Source: an uncultured Chlorobiaceae bacterium (GTDB taxonomy: Bacteria; Bacteroidota; Chlorobiia; Chlorobiales; Chlorobiaceae). From it: a stretch of 64,000 nt of DNA. Shown here in pieces: positions 1 through 9,171 of this stretch. Position numbers and translations under genes: made by a program. The notes under the pieces were generated by a model that did not search any database, was not told the DNA's origin, and worked only from the letters and a program-made list of their open reading frames with translations. The DNA is taken from contig CAIMCD010000035.1 in the NCBI GenBank assembly GCA_903839405.1, positions 1-64,000 of the forward strand. The letters are read 5' to 3'. Within the stretch, counting starts at the first letter, position 1, and each line of letters starts with the position of its first letter.

Positions 1-91
1 AACCGAAAGATACAGATGTCCCACGTCCGGCATTGCCTTTCATCCGGCCTCTTTGTGTCTTTCTATATTTAACTCTCTTTGGCATTAACAT
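1..91 (-). CDS. rplP: Ribosomal protein L16 (partial, N-terminus only)
   Basis: Only the first 30 codons lie in the window; the gene runs off the left edge. The translation starts [19 protein letters not shown], the standard N-terminus of bacterial L16, which sits near the A-site and peptidyl-transferase centre of the 50S subunit. Two ATG codons (91 and 85) are possible starts; the second gives the MPKR start usual in the family. It is the last visible gene of the S10 operon and follows rpsC directly, the conserved order. Confidence 0.93.
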   Translation of the reverse strand, partial: MLMPKRVKYRKTQRGRMKGNAGRGTSVSFG

Positions 92-135
92 ACCGGCAAC
101 TCCATTCGTTTTCTGATTGTATTGGATCTCATAAT

Positions 136-888
136 TTAGGCACGCTTGGTACGGCGGCGACGCTTGGTACGATTATCGCGGGCCCGTGCACCGGCATCTC
201 CACGTCGTTCCTTCATCCTCTTCATCTCATCCTCTTCAATTGCGTCGATACGCTGAACCAGCACTTCACCCTTATAGACCCAGACCTTTATTCCAATGGT
301 ACCGGCAATAGTATGCGCTGTAACACTTGCATAATCAACATTTGCACGAATCGTGTGAAGCGGGATCTTGCCTTCCTTGTACTGCTCGGCACGGGCAATT
401 TCAGCTCCACCAAGACGACCGGCACAACGAATTCTGACACCCTCAGCTCCAGCGCGCATGGCCTGCTGGATCGCCTGCTTCATGGCTCTTCTGAACGATA
501 CGCGATTTTCAAGCTGGTAAGCAATATTGTCGCCGATCAACTGCGCCTCGATTTCCGGCTTGACAACCTCAACAACATCAATCTTTACCTCTTTACCGGT
601 GATACGGCTCAGTTCCTGAGAAAGATTGTTGATCTCCTCGCCCTTTCTGCCAACAACGGCACCCGGACGGGCTGCATAAATATTGATCTTGACATGCTTG
701 GTTGTTCTCTCAATAATAATGCGAGCAACACCAGCTCTTTCCTTCTTTAAACGGGCAAGGACATAGGTTCGGATAACATGGTCCTGCTTTATTTTTTCCG
801 AAATAACAGGGCTGTCATCGTACCAGCGGGAAGTCCAGTCCTTGATAATTCCGAGCCTGAATCCAGTAGGATTAACTTTCTGACCCAA
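136..888 (-). CDS. rpsC: 30S ribosomal protein S3
   Basis: S3 binds the 30S head and lines the mRNA entry channel. The 250-residue product has the N-terminal [13 protein letters not shown] signature, a KH-type RNA-binding segment ([13 protein letters not shown], around residues 75-90) and a strongly basic tail ending [11 protein letters not shown] that is longer than in E. coli S3. The start codon is TTG at 888; a strong AGGAG six bases upstream supports it and no ATG is placed as well. It lies between rplV and rplP as expected. Identification is secure. Confidence 0.97.
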   Translation of the reverse strand: MGQKVNPTGFRLGIIKDWTSRWYDDSPVISEKIKQDHVIRTYVLARLKKERAGVARIIIERTTKHVKINIYAARPGAVVGRKGEEINNLSQELSRITGKEVKIDVVEVVKPEIEAQLIGDNIAYQLENRVSFRRAMKQAIQQAMRAGAEGVRIRCAGRLGGAEIARAEQYKEGKIPLHTIRANVDYASVTAHTIAGTIGIKVWVYKGEVLVQRIDAIEEDEMKRMKERRGDAGARARDNRTKRRRRTKRA

Positions 889-903
889 TGCGTTCTCCTT
901 GTT

Positions 904-1263
904 TTATTTTGTTACTGGATTTTTAACCTTATCAATGACTATCGTCAGATGATTTGATCTTTTACGTATCCTGAAAGCACGACCCATCGGAGCCGGAAGT
1001 GTTCTTTTGAGTGTCGAGCCCTCGTCTACAAAGACCTCCTTGATGAAAAGCTCCTGATCGGTAACTCTTCCATCCGGATTCAACTGTGCATAATTTGCAA
1101 CGGCTGACTTCAAAGTCATCATGACGTTCCGTGAAGCTGCCTTGGTTGAGTTGAGCAGAATAGCTTTCGCCAGATCAACCTGCTTCCCCCGAACCAGACC
1201 CGCTACAAGACGCATTTTCCTGGGCGATGTTGGCGTATTCCGTAAAATTGCTTTAGCTTGCAT
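904..1263 (-). CDS. rplV: 50S ribosomal protein L22
   Basis: L22 is an early-assembly 50S protein whose beta-hairpin lines the nascent-peptide exit tunnel and contributes to macrolide sensitivity. The 119-residue product has the family features: an N-terminal region with [15 protein letters not shown] and a C-terminal hairpin with the [17 protein letters not shown] stretch. It starts at an ATG and sits 29 bases after rpsS and 15 bases before rpsC in the same direction, the conserved S10 operon order. Nothing unusual is seen. Confidence 0.97.
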   Translation of the reverse strand: MQAKAILRNTPTSPRKMRLVAGLVRGKQVDLAKAILLNSTKAASRNVMMTLKSAVANYAQLNPDGRVTDQELFIKEVFVDEGSTLKRTLPAPMGRAFRIRKRSNHLTIVIDKVKNPVTK

Positions 1264-1292
1264 GATATCTTTACCCTTTCGCGTTATTCAAT

Positions 1293-1589
1293 TTATTTTT
1301 TCTTAGGAGCTGATCCGCCTTTTTCAGCCTTACCGCCAGCATGCCCGCGAAAATTCCGTGTCGGGGCAAACTCTCCAAGCTTGTGACCTACCATGTTATC
1401 ACCAACATAGACCGGCACATGGTTCTTGCCATTATGCACAGCGATCGTATGACCGACAAAATCAGGTGAAATCATTGAGCTTCTGGACCAGGTCTTGATA
1501 ACCTTCTTTTCACCCTTGCTGTTCATATCAAGGATCCGCTGTTCCAGTTTTATATCAATGAACGGTCCCTTTTTAAGTGATCTTGGCAT
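1293..1589 (-). CDS. rpsS: 30S ribosomal protein S19
   Basis: S19 forms a complex with S13 and binds 16S rRNA in the 30S head, close to the A-site tRNA. The 98-residue product starts [12 protein letters not shown] and contains the conserved [12 protein letters not shown] and [11 protein letters not shown] segments that define the family. The C-terminus is extended with a lysine- and glycine-rich tail. It lies between rplB and rplV in the conserved order and is surely co-transcribed with them. Confidence 0.97.
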   Translation of the reverse strand: MPRSLKKGPFIDIKLEQRILDMNSKGEKKVIKTWSRSSMISPDFVGHTIAVHNGKNHVPVYVGDNMVGHKLGEFAPTRNFRGHAGGKAEKGGSAPKKK

Positions 1590-1622
1590 AATTTCTCTGC
1601 TTGTTGTTGTTAACAGCTATAG

Positions 1623-2462
1623 TTATTTGGCGTTTCTGCCGCGTACAATCAATTTCTGTGAAGCCTTCTTCTTGTTTCTGGTCTTCAGGCCCTTGGCAAG
1701 CTGACCCCATGGGGACATCGGATGCTTTCTTCCACCGCCGGACTTCGATTTACCTTCACCACCACCCATCGGGTGATCGACCGGGTTCATCGCCATACCT
1801 CTTGTCTGCGGCCGTATTCCAAGCCAGCGGCTTCTTCCTGCCTTGCCAAGCACCACATTTTCATGATCAGCATTGCCAATCACACCAATGGTTGCGCGGC
1901 ATTCAACCCTTACCTTGCGGATTTCGCCGGAAGGAAGCTTCAGGGTAACATAATCACCTTCACGAGCGGCAAGTACAGCAAATGCTCCTGCTGAACGTAC
2001 AATCTGGCCACCCTTTCCGGCCTTCATCTCTATATTGTGAATATCGGTGCCAAGCGGAATGTTTTTCAGCGGCATGGTATTGCCTACCTTGATCTCCACC
2101 TTGTCACCACTCTCCACCTTGTCGCCGACTTTCAAACCTTTCGGGGCGAGAATATAACGTTTTTCTCCATCATTGTAATGCAATAATGCAATTCTTGATG
2201 AACGATTCGGATCATACTCAATAGCAGCCACCGTTGCCGGGATGCCATCCTTGGTGCGTTTGAAATCGACAATCCTGTAATGCCTTTTGTGCCCGCCACC
2301 TCTGTGCCTTGAAGTTTTGCGTCCCGCAGCATTGCGGCCACCCGACTTCTTTAGGGGCACAAGCAGGCCTTTTTCCGGCGTGCTCTTTGTGATTTCATCG
2401 AATGCAGGGTATGACATGAATCTTGACCCTGGCGTTACCGGCGCTAATTTCCTTATAGCCAT
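1623..2462 (-). CDS. rplB: 50S ribosomal protein L2
   Basis: L2 is a primary 23S rRNA-binding protein needed for subunit association and peptidyl-transferase activity. The product is 279 residues from the ATG at 2462 ([15 protein letters not shown]), the usual family length; the frame stays open for 30 codons upstream but that part overlaps rplW and is not L2-like. Conserved blocks include [12 protein letters not shown] and, near the C-terminus, the [13 protein letters not shown] stretch, whose histidine is the residue linked to catalysis in the family. It lies between rplW and rpsS. Confidence 0.97.
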   Translation of the reverse strand: MAIRKLAPVTPGSRFMSYPAFDEITKSTPEKGLLVPLKKSGGRNAAGRKTSRHRGGGHKRHYRIVDFKRTKDGIPATVAAIEYDPNRSSRIALLHYNDGEKRYILAPKGLKVGDKVESGDKVEIKVGNTMPLKNIPLGTDIHNIEMKAGKGGQIVRSAGAFAVLAAREGDYVTLKLPSGEIRKVRVECRATIGVIGNADHENVVLGKAGRSRWLGIRPQTRGMAMNPVDHPMGGGEGKSKSGGGRKHPMSPWGQLAKGLKTRNKKKASQKLIVRGRNAK

Positions 2463-2493
2463 TTGAATGTATGATCTATCCTTTTTATAATTT

Positions 2494-2805
2494 CTATCCT
2501 TCGCTCTTCTGGGTGGCGCCCGAGTAGTAATCGATTGCCTGACCCTTTGCAAGAGTGACTATAGCTTTCTTCCAGTCGCTTTTTTTACCGGTAATCAAAC
2601 CTTTACGAGTATGCTGACTACGGGATCTCCCGAGGTAGTTGATCGTGCGGACTGATTTTACCTCAACACCGAATTTCTGTTCTACTGCTATCCTGATATC
2701 GGTCTTATCTGCATCAGGTTTGACAATGAAGACATACTGTCCTTTCTTCTCTGTCAGCCCGGTGCTTTTCTCTGTCAACCAGGGGCGCAATAACGGGTTT
2801 TTCAT
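2494..2805 (-). CDS. rplW: 50S ribosomal protein L23
   Basis: L23 sits at the exit of the polypeptide tunnel and docks trigger factor and SRP. The product from the ATG at 2805 is 103 residues ([20 protein letters not shown]), with the core [19 protein letters not shown] and the basic [20 protein letters not shown] region typical of the family. A GTG nine bases further upstream is also in frame, but an AGGAG eight bases before the ATG fits the shorter form. It lies between rplD and rplB in conserved order. Confidence 0.95.
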   Translation of the reverse strand: MKNPLLRPWLTEKSTGLTEKKGQYVFIVKPDADKTDIRIAVEQKFGVEVKSVRTINYLGRSRSQHTRKGLITGKKSDWKKAIVTLAKGQAIDYYSGATQKSEG

Positions 2806-2837
2806 CTCATTCACTCCTTTTTGCTGGAAAACTCCAA

Positions 2838-3464
2838 TTACCCTAAAATATCTTCTATTTTTTTCAACGAGGTCTTATGCAGTAACAGGGTATGGCTGTT
2901 AAGGATATCGTACGTTGAAGCCGCATCGGCAGTCATAATGTTGAGCACCTTGATATTTCTTCCAGACCTTGCAATAAGGAGATCATATTCCGGAGTAAGC
3001 ATCAGGGTCTTTTTCTCGGAAAGACCGAGGTTCTTCAGAATATCGGCAACCGGCTTGGTCTTGAGCTGATCGAGCTTGAAATCCTCAACAATAAGAATCT
3101 GGCCAGCAGCAGCCTTGGCGCTCAACGCTGAACGGCGTGCAAGTAGCTTGACCTTCTTGTTGACTTTCTGCTCGTAAGCATGGGGTGTAGGTCCAAAGAT
3201 GGTACCACCGCCGATATTGAGCGGAGAACGGCTGGAACCCTGACGGGCATTACCGGTACCTTTCTGGCGTAACGGCTTTCTGCCGCCACCCCGGACTTCA
3301 CCACGCGTCTTCGACTTGTGGGTTCCCTGCCTTTTGTGTGCGAGGATCGACTTGACGTCGAGGTACATCGCATGTTCTGATACTTCTGCGCCGAATATAT
3401 CGTCACGGAGCGTTACCACTTCCCCGGTTTCAGCACCGGCGGTATTTAAGACTTTAAGTTCCAT
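2838..3464 (-). CDS. rplD: 50S ribosomal protein L4
   Basis: L4 reaches with a long loop into the 50S tunnel wall and, in E. coli, autoregulates the S10 operon; no L4 leader target is recognised here. The product is about 208 residues and shows the family loop [18 protein letters not shown] and the segment [14 protein letters not shown] chose the ATG at 3464 (MELKVLN), which gives the usual length; an ATG four codons upstream at 3476 is also possible, and neither has a strong ribosome binding site. It follows rplC closely. Confidence 0.95.
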   Translation of the reverse strand: MELKVLNTAGAETGEVVTLRDDIFGAEVSEHAMYLDVKSILAHKRQGTHKSKTRGEVRGGGRKPLRQKGTGNARQGSSRSPLNIGGGTIFGPTPHAYEQKVNKKVKLLARRSALSAKAAAGQILIVEDFKLDQLKTKPVADILKNLGLSEKKTLMLTPEYDLLIARSGRNIKVLNIMTADAASTYDILNSHTLLLHKTSLKKIEDILG

Positions 3465-3483
3465 AGCTTCGTGCATTCAGCTT

Positions 3484-4113
3484 TTACTTTTTTGTAGAAA
3501 CAATCTTTACATAGGAGTTCCTTGGCCCAGGAACAGCTCCCTTGATAACAATAAGATTGGACTCCGGCATGATCTTGACAATTTCAAGATTCTTGACGGT
3601 AATATTGTCCGATCCCATGCGTCCAGCCATTCTGGTTCCCTTGAAAACCCTTGAAGGATCTGATGAGCCGCCGACGGAGCCCGGAGCTCTCAGCCTGTCC
3701 GACTGACCATGTGTTCTCGGGCCACCGCTAAAGCCGTGACGTTTGACCACACCAGCAAAACCCTTTCCTTTTGAAACACCGAGAACGTTGACCTTTTCGC
3801 CTTCCTTGAACGACTCGACACTCACCGGGCTACCGAGCACAAGTTCCTGACTAAGCTCAGAGAAATCAAACTCGGCCAACATGAAACCAGGAGTAACTCC
3901 AGCTTTTTTATAATGGCCCTGTAATGGCTTGCTGACTTTTTTCTCTTTTCTTTCCCCGATACCGATCTGATATGCATCGTAGCCGTCCGTATCAACAAGC
4001 TTAACCTGCGTCACAAAGCATGGACCCGCCTGGATAACCGTGCAGGGTACAGCCTCGCGTTTATCATTAAATAAACGGGTCATACCGATTTTCTTTCCAA
4101 GAATCGCACCCAT
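3484..4113 (-). CDS. rplC: 50S ribosomal protein L3
   Basis: L3 is an early-assembly 50S protein near the peptidyl-transferase centre. The 209-residue product begins [15 protein letters not shown] and contains the conserved [20 protein letters not shown] region followed by [19 protein letters not shown], which includes the glutamine methylated by PrmB in other bacteria. It starts 21 bases downstream of the rpsJ stop and leads into rplD, the standard S10 operon order. Confidence 0.97.
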   Translation of the reverse strand: MGAILGKKIGMTRLFNDKREAVPCTVIQAGPCFVTQVKLVDTDGYDAYQIGIGERKEKKVSKPLQGHYKKAGVTPGFMLAEFDFSELSQELVLGSPVSVESFKEGEKVNVLGVSKGKGFAGVVKRHGFSGGPRTHGQSDRLRAPGSVGGSSDPSRVFKGTRMAGRMGSDNITVKNLEIVKIMPESNLIVIKGAVPGPRNSYVKIVSTKK

Positions 4114-4134
4114 ATCAATAGCTTTTCTAATTCG

Positions 4135-4446
4135 TTAAGACTTAATTTCAACATCGACGCCACTCGGAAGCTCAAGCTTCATCAGCATATCAATGGTTCT
4201 GGATGTCGGGTTTATAATTTCGATCAGCCTCTTGTGGGAGGAGAAAGAAAACTGCTCACGTGACTTCTTGTCGACATGCGGAGACCGGTTCACGGTATAG
4301 ACATGCGATTTTGTAGGCAGCGGTATCGGACCATAGATGATGGCATCGGTCTGCTTGACTACATCAATAATCCTTAAAGCCCACTTATCAACCAGACTAT
4401 GGTCGTAAGACTTGAGCTTGATCCTTATCTTTTGCTGTACAGCCAC
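4135..4446 (-). CDS. rpsJ: 30S ribosomal protein S10
   Basis: S10 binds 16S rRNA in the 30S head and, as NusE, takes part in transcription antitermination with NusB. The 103-residue product carries the family segment [20 protein letters not shown] and the [20 protein letters not shown]-terminus. The start is GTG at 4446 with an AGGG seven bases upstream. It is the first gene of the S10 operon and is separated from the upstream tuf by a terminator-like hairpin. Confidence 0.97.
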   Translation of the reverse strand: MAVQQKIRIKLKSYDHSLVDKWALRIIDVVKQTDAIIYGPIPLPTKSHVYTVNRSPHVDKKSREQFSFSSHKRLIEIINPTSRTIDMLMKLELPSGVDVEIKS

Positions 4447-4470
4447 TTGTCAACCCTGTTTCTATGTTAT

Positions 4471-4510
4471 CAATAAAATAAAAGGGGGCGGGTTTTAAGA
4501 CCCGACCCCG
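4471..4510 (-). terminator. Rho-independent terminator between tuf and rpsJ
   Basis: Read on the minus strand just after the tuf stop, a GC-rich hairpin (GGGGTCGGGT pairing with ACCCGCCCCC around a short TTAA-containing loop) is followed by TTTTATTTTATTG. This is a classic intrinsic terminator and divides the str operon (rpsL to tuf) from the S10 operon. Partial read-through is possible because no obvious strong promoter is visible in the 82-base gap before rpsJ. Confidence 0.8.
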
Positions 4511-4528
4511 GGACGCTATACAATCGAG

Positions 4529-5710
4529 TTACTCGATGATCTTGCTTACCGATCCTGCACCAACCGTACGGCCACCTTCACGGATAGCAAAACGCAGGTT
4601 CTCATCCATGGCGATAGGAGCGAGCAGTTCAACTTCAACCGAGAGGTTGTCGCCAGGCATAACCATTTCAACACCTTCCGGCAGGGTTACGTTACCCGTA
4701 ACGTCTGTGGTACGGAAGTAGAACTGGGGACGGTAACCGTTAAAGAACGGTGTATGACGGCCACCCTCTTCCTTTTTAAGAATGTAGACCTCAGCCTTGA
4801 ACTTGGTGTGCGGCTTGATGGTGCCTGGTTTGGCAATAACCATACCACGCTCGAGTTCGGTTTTATCAACACCCCTGAGCAGAAGACCGGCGTTATCGCC
4901 TGCCTGACCTTCATCAAGAAGCTTCTGGAACATCTCAATACCAGTAACAACTGATTTGCGGGTTGGGCGGATACCAACAATCTCAACCTCTTCGTTGATC
5001 TTGATACGGCCTCTCTCGATCCTGCCGGTACCGACAGTACCACGACCGGAGATAGAGAACACATCTTCAACCGGCATCAGGAATGGCTTGTCAATATCGC
5101 GAACTGGCTCGGGAATGAACTCATCAACGGCATCCATAAGCTCCATGATGGATTTCTCACCCTCTGGATCGCCTTCAAGTGCCTTGAGTGCAGAACCCTT
5201 GATGATCGGAATATCGTCGCCAGGGAAATTGTACTGGGTCAAAAGCTCGCGAAGCTCAAGCTCAACAAGCTCGATAAGTTCAGGATCAGCAATGTCAACC
5301 TTGTTCAGGTAAACAACAAGAGCAGGAACGTTAACCTGACGGGCAAGCAGAATGTGCTCACGGGTCTGGGGCATAGGACCATCAGTACCGGCTACAACAA
5401 GAATCGCGCCGTCCATCTGGGCAGCACCGGTGATCATGTTTTTAATGTAGTCAGCGTGACCAGGACAGTCAATGTGTGCATAGTGACGCTTTTTGGTCTG
5501 GTACTCAACGTGCGCCGTTGAAATGGTAATACCGCGCTCACGCTCTTCCGGAGCCTTGTCGATACTGCCGAAGTCACGCTGCAATGCAAGACCCTGCTTT
5601 GCAAGAACCGAAGTAATTGCTGCAGTCAAAGTTGTTTTACCATGGTCAACGTGGCCGATGGTTCCGATATTGACATGAGGTTTATCCCTTTTGTAGGACT
5701 CTTTTGCCAT
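4529..5710 (-). CDS. tuf: Elongation factor Tu
   Basis: EF-Tu carries aminoacyl-tRNA to the ribosomal A site as a GTP complex. The 393-residue product has all G motifs: GHVDHGKT (residues 19-26), the effector loop with [18 protein letters not shown] and GSALKAL. Domains II and III are complete and the protein ends in the usual [10 protein letters not shown]. It lies downstream of fusA in the str operon and ends at a clear terminator. No second tuf copy is in the window. Confidence 0.98.
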   Translation of the reverse strand: MAKESYKRDKPHVNIGTIGHVDHGKTTLTAAITSVLAKQGLALQRDFGSIDKAPEERERGITISTAHVEYQTKKRHYAHIDCPGHADYIKNMITGAAQMDGAILVVAGTDGPMPQTREHILLARQVNVPALVVYLNKVDIADPELIELVELELRELLTQYNFPGDDIPIIKGSALKALEGDPEGEKSIMELMDAVDEFIPEPVRDIDKPFLMPVEDVFSISGRGTVGTGRIERGRIKINEEVEIVGIRPTRKSVVTGIEMFQKLLDEGQAGDNAGLLLRGVDKTELERGMVIAKPGTIKPHTKFKAEVYILKKEEGGRHTPFFNGYRPQFYFRTTDVTGNVTLPEGVEMVMPGDNLSVEVELLAPIAMDENLRFAIREGGRTVGAGSVSKIIE

Positions 5711-5778
5711 AACTTATCTCCCTGGTCTGTTATCTGTTAGTATTTATAATAGTTGAAACTGATACTGCCGCGGCTCGC

Positions 5779-7893
5779 TTAATCCGAATCCCTGCTTACC
5801 CGCTTCTCTTTCAAGGTCTCCGCAACATTGCGCGGCACCTCACGGTAGCAATCAAACTCCATCGAATAGTTTGCCCGTCCCTGACTCATTGAGCGAAGAT
5901 CGGTAGAGTAACCAAACATGGCCGAAAGCGGCACCTTGGCATTGACAAACTGAGCACCGGCCCTCTGACCCATCCCCTCAATATGACCACGACGGCTCGA
6001 CAAATCACCCATCACGTCACCGAGATACTCTTCAGGAGTCACGACCTCGACCTTCATGATTGGCTCGAGCAAGACTGGATCAGCTTTTTTCGCCGCACCC
6101 TTGAAACCAATGGAACCGGCAATCTTGAAGGCCATTTCGGAAGAGTCAACCTCGTGATACTTACCGTCAAACAAGGTAACCCTAATATCCTGCATCGGAA
6201 AACCTGCAACAACACCATCTTTCATGGCCTGCTGTATACCTACATTGACCGCCGGGATATACTCTCTCGGAATAACGCCACCCTTGACAGCATCAACAAA
6301 TTCATATCCTTTTCCTTCCTCAAGCGGCTCAACCTTCAAATTGACCAGACCAAACTGGCCCTTACCGCCCGACTGACGAACAAATTTACCTTCAAACTCA
6401 ACCGAACCGCGGATAGTCTCACGATAAGCAACCTGCGGCTGACCAACATTGGCTTCAACCTTGAACTCGCGTTTCAGGCGATCCACCAGAATTTCCAGAT
6501 GAAGCTCGCCCATTCCGGCAATCAACGTCTGACCAGTCTCATCATCAGTTTTGACCTTGAAGGTCGGATCCTCTTCAGCAAGTTTTGCAAGCGACATACC
6601 AAGCTTGTCGGAATCGACCTTGGTCTTCGGCTCAATTGCAATCTCTATAACCGGTTCAGGAAAAACCATCTTCTCAAGAACCACAGGGAAATTTTCATCG
6701 CAAATGGTATCGCCGGTACGAACATCCTTCAAACCGACCGCCGCCGCGATATCACCAGCATAAACACAATCCAGATCCTCACGCTTGTTGGAGTGCATCT
6801 GCAGCACACGACCGATACGCTCTTTCTTGCCGGTAACGGTGTTGAGCACATAACTGCCAGCTTTGAGGAAACCTGAATAGACCCGGAAAAAGGTGAGCTT
6901 ACCAACAAAAGGATCGGTTGCAATCTTGAAGGCAAGACCTGCAAACGGCTCCTCATCCTTCGGCTCGCGGCTGACCGCTTCCTCGGTACGCGGATGGTGA
7001 CCCTCAACCGCCCCGACATCAACCGGAGAGGCAAGGTACTCAACAACCGAGTCAAGCATGAACTGAACACCCTTGTTCTTGAACGACGAACCACAGAGCA
7101 CGGGAATAATGCTGACCTTCAAGGTCGCCTGACGCAGAACGTTGCGAATCTCGGCTTCAGTGATATCATCACCGTTCAGATACTTTTCAAGAAGCGTGTC
7201 GTCAACCTCGGAGACCGCCTCAAGCATATTAATGCGCCATGTCCTTGCTTCATTCTGCAGGTCATGCGGAATGTCAACTTCATTGTAGGTGCTGCCATCT
7301 TCCTTGTCGTAGATGACGCCCTTCATTCTGATAAGATCCACGAAGCCGGCAAACATCTCGCCCTCACCAATCGGAATCTGAAGCGGCACCGGATTGGTGC
7401 TGAGTCGCTCGCGAATCGACTTGACCGTATCAAAGAAGTTTGCGCCGGTGCGATCCATCTTGTTGATATAGGCAATCCTCGGAACGCCATACTTGTTTGC
7501 CTGACGCCACACCGTCTCAGACTGGGGCTCTACACCACCAACCGCACAGAAGAGCGCAACAGCGCCGTCCAGCACGCGCAGTGAGCGCTCAACCTCAACC
7601 GTAAAGTCGACGTGACCAGGTGTGTCGATAATATTAATTCTGTGTTTGACGCCGGTATAATTACCAAACTTCGGAGTCCAGAAACAGGTGGTAGCAGCAG
7701 AGGTAATAGTAATACCGCGCTCCTTCTCCTGATCCATCCAGTCCATCGTTGCTCCGCCTTCATGCACCTCGCCCATACGATGCAATCTGCCGGTATAGTA
7801 GAGAATCCTCTCGGTCGTCGTTGTCTTACCAGCATCAATGTGAGCCATGATGCCAATATTGCGTACTTTATCTAAATCAACCAGCCTTGCCAT
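5779..7893 (-). CDS. fusA: Elongation factor G
   Basis: EF-G is the GTPase that drives translocation of tRNA and mRNA. The 704-residue product shows [15 protein letters not shown] (G1, about residues 17-31), [11 protein letters not shown] (switch I), DTPGHVDF (G3) and NKMD (G4), followed by domains II-V with the conserved GMGELHLEI stretch in domain III. It is full length and lies between rpsG and tuf, the standard str operon order. A single EF-G of this type is seen here. Confidence 0.98.
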   Translation of the reverse strand: MARLVDLDKVRNIGIMAHIDAGKTTTTERILYYTGRLHRMGEVHEGGATMDWMDQEKERGITITSAATTCFWTPKFGNYTGVKHRINIIDTPGHVDFTVEVERSLRVLDGAVALFCAVGGVEPQSETVWRQANKYGVPRIAYINKMDRTGANFFDTVKSIRERLSTNPVPLQIPIGEGEMFAGFVDLIRMKGVIYDKEDGSTYNEVDIPHDLQNEARTWRINMLEAVSEVDDTLLEKYLNGDDITEAEIRNVLRQATLKVSIIPVLCGSSFKNKGVQFMLDSVVEYLASPVDVGAVEGHHPRTEEAVSREPKDEEPFAGLAFKIATDPFVGKLTFFRVYSGFLKAGSYVLNTVTGKKERIGRVLQMHSNKREDLDCVYAGDIAAAVGLKDVRTGDTICDENFPVVLEKMVFPEPVIEIAIEPKTKVDSDKLGMSLAKLAEEDPTFKVKTDDETGQTLIAGMGELHLEILVDRLKREFKVEANVGQPQVAYRETIRGSVEFEGKFVRQSGGKGQFGLVNLKVEPLEEGKGYEFVDAVKGGVIPREYIPAVNVGIQQAMKDGVVAGFPMQDIRVTLFDGKYHEVDSSEMAFKIAGSIGFKGAAKKADPVLLEPIMKVEVVTPEEYLGDVMGDLSSRRGHIEGMGQRAGAQFVNAKVPLSAMFGYSTDLRSMSQGRANYSMEFDCYREVPRNVAETLKEKRVSRDSD

Positions 7894-7928
7894 AACACAA
7901 ATTATTTATCAACACTATTACGAAACAC

Positions 7929-8396
7929 TTAGAACCTGAAATGAGCAAACGCCTTGTTGGCATCAGCCATCCTGTGAACTTCATCACGCTTTTTAACCGA
8001 AGCGCCCTGCTCGTTTGCTGCATCCATCAATTCAGCCGCAAGCTTTTCAGCCATTGAGCGACCGCCGCGACGTGAAGCATACTGTTTGAGCCAGCGGAAC
8101 GCAAGAGCTCCCCTGCGGGAAGGCTTGACCTCCATAGGAATCTGATAGGTAGCACCACCAACCCTCTTGCTGCGAACTTCAAGCACCGGAGCAATATGAC
8201 TCATAGCCTTGCGGTAAACCTCCAGAGGATTCTCGCCACTCATCTTCTCCTCAATGATAGCAAATGCGTCGTAGACTATCTTTGTAGCCACAGCCTTCTT
8301 ACCATCAAGCATCACAGCATTGATAAAACGAGCAACACTTTCGTCCCCGTAACGGAAATCAACACCGATTCTTTTATAGCCGCCTTTTTTTGACAT
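7929..8396 (-). CDS. rpsG: 30S ribosomal protein S7
   Basis: S7 nucleates assembly of the 30S head and contacts E-site tRNA. The 155-residue product has the expected blocks VARFINAVMLDGKKAVA, EVRSKRVGGATYQIPMEV and a C-terminus VHRMADANKAFAHFRF. Its length matches the short form of the family. It is 26 bases downstream of rpsL and 35 bases upstream of fusA on the same strand, so it is part of the str operon. Confidence 0.97.
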   Translation of the reverse strand: MSKKGGYKRIGVDFRYGDESVARFINAVMLDGKKAVATKIVYDAFAIIEEKMSGENPLEVYRKAMSHIAPVLEVRSKRVGGATYQIPMEVKPSRRGALAFRWLKQYASRRGGRSMAEKLAAELMDAANEQGASVKKRDEVHRMADANKAFAHFRF

Positions 8397-8422
8397 ATTC
8401 TTCTCTGAATTTATGATTCGAC

Positions 8423-8830
8423 TTACCTGCGCTTACCTTTAACAGGAGCAGCAGCACCAGCCTTAGGCTGTTTGGCCCCATACTTCGACCGACTCTGTTT
8501 GCGATCAGCTACACCGGACGTATCCAGTGAACCGCGCACAATATGATACCGTACACCAGGAAGATCCTTTACCCTGCCGCCACGGATCAGAACAATCGAG
8601 TGCTCCTGCAGGTTGTGGCCTTCGCCGGGAATGTAGGCTGTAACTTCAATCTTGTTGGACAACCTCACACGCGCAACTTTCCGTAACGCTGAGTTAGGCT
8701 TTTTTGGAGTCGTCGTGTAAACACGAGTACAAACACCGCGCTTCTGCGGGCATTTCTCAAGCGCCGGTGACGCTGTTTTAGACGCTTTTACACTTCTTCC
8801 GAGCCTGATGAGCTGCTGAATCGTCGGCAT
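8423..8830 (-). CDS. rpsL: 30S ribosomal protein S12
   Basis: S12 monitors codon-anticodon pairing in the decoding centre. The 135-residue product starts [12 protein letters not shown] and contains [11 protein letters not shown] and the loop [16 protein letters not shown], which carry the residues altered in streptomycin resistance in other bacteria; the wild-type lysines are present. A lysine-rich tail [13 protein letters not shown] extends the C-terminus. It is the first gene of the str operon. Confidence 0.97.
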   Translation of the reverse strand: MPTIQQLIRLGRSVKASKTASPALEKCPQKRGVCTRVYTTTPKKPNSALRKVARVRLSNKIEVTAYIPGEGHNLQEHSIVLIRGGRVKDLPGVRYHIVRGSLDTSGVADRKQSRSKYGAKQPKAGAAAPVKGKRR

Positions 8831-9171
8831 ACTGAAACTCTCTTTCTATTTAAAAACCTCTGATTACAAAAAACGCAATGCATAAAAATCCATAAGGACA
8901 GTCAATGTACGCGAATTATGAAAAAAAACAAACCATTATTGAACATTTTTCTTCTCTTGCGATAAAAATACTCATCGCACCCGTAACCCCTTGTATAACG
9001 ATCAAAACAGCACCGCACAACCTTTTCGGGCTTTTCGCGGACGAAAGCCTCACGGTGAGGAGCGTTACCGGGATCACCAACTGAACTCAGCAAAAGGAAG
9101 TTTTGCAATCTTTGGATGGTGAAAACTAAAACCGGAAGCCGGACGGCATGAGTTCTTTGCATCAGCAAAAC
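8831..9171. other. 341-base intergenic region upstream of rpsL
   Basis: This gap separates the YfhO-like gene (stop at 9172) from rpsL (start at 8830), both on the minus strand. It holds the possible str promoter near 8884-8905 and a small perfect palindrome (CCTCAC/GTGAGG, near 9048-9060) with no T-run. A minus-strand open frame covering most of the gap has no family resemblance and no good ribosome binding site, so I do not call it a gene. Confidence 0.6.
8884..8905 (-). promoter_or_regulatory. Possible promoter of the str operon
   Basis: On the minus strand about 55-75 bases before the rpsL ATG there is a TTGACT hexamer (8905-8900) followed by an AT-rich stretch with TATGCATT. The spacing to the best -10 match is 15-17 bases depending on register, so the -35 is good and the -10 weak. 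It is the only promoter-like pair I see near rpsL. Confidence 0.35.

Noticed and set aside
2462..2552. 30-codon upstream extension of rplB
   Set aside because: It overlaps rplW and is not similar to L2; the ATG at 2462 gives the normal length.
8902..9168. 88-codon minus-strand ORF in the gap upstream of rpsL
   Set aside because: No family features, no good ribosome binding site, and it covers the likely str promoter; base composition looks like non-coding spacer.
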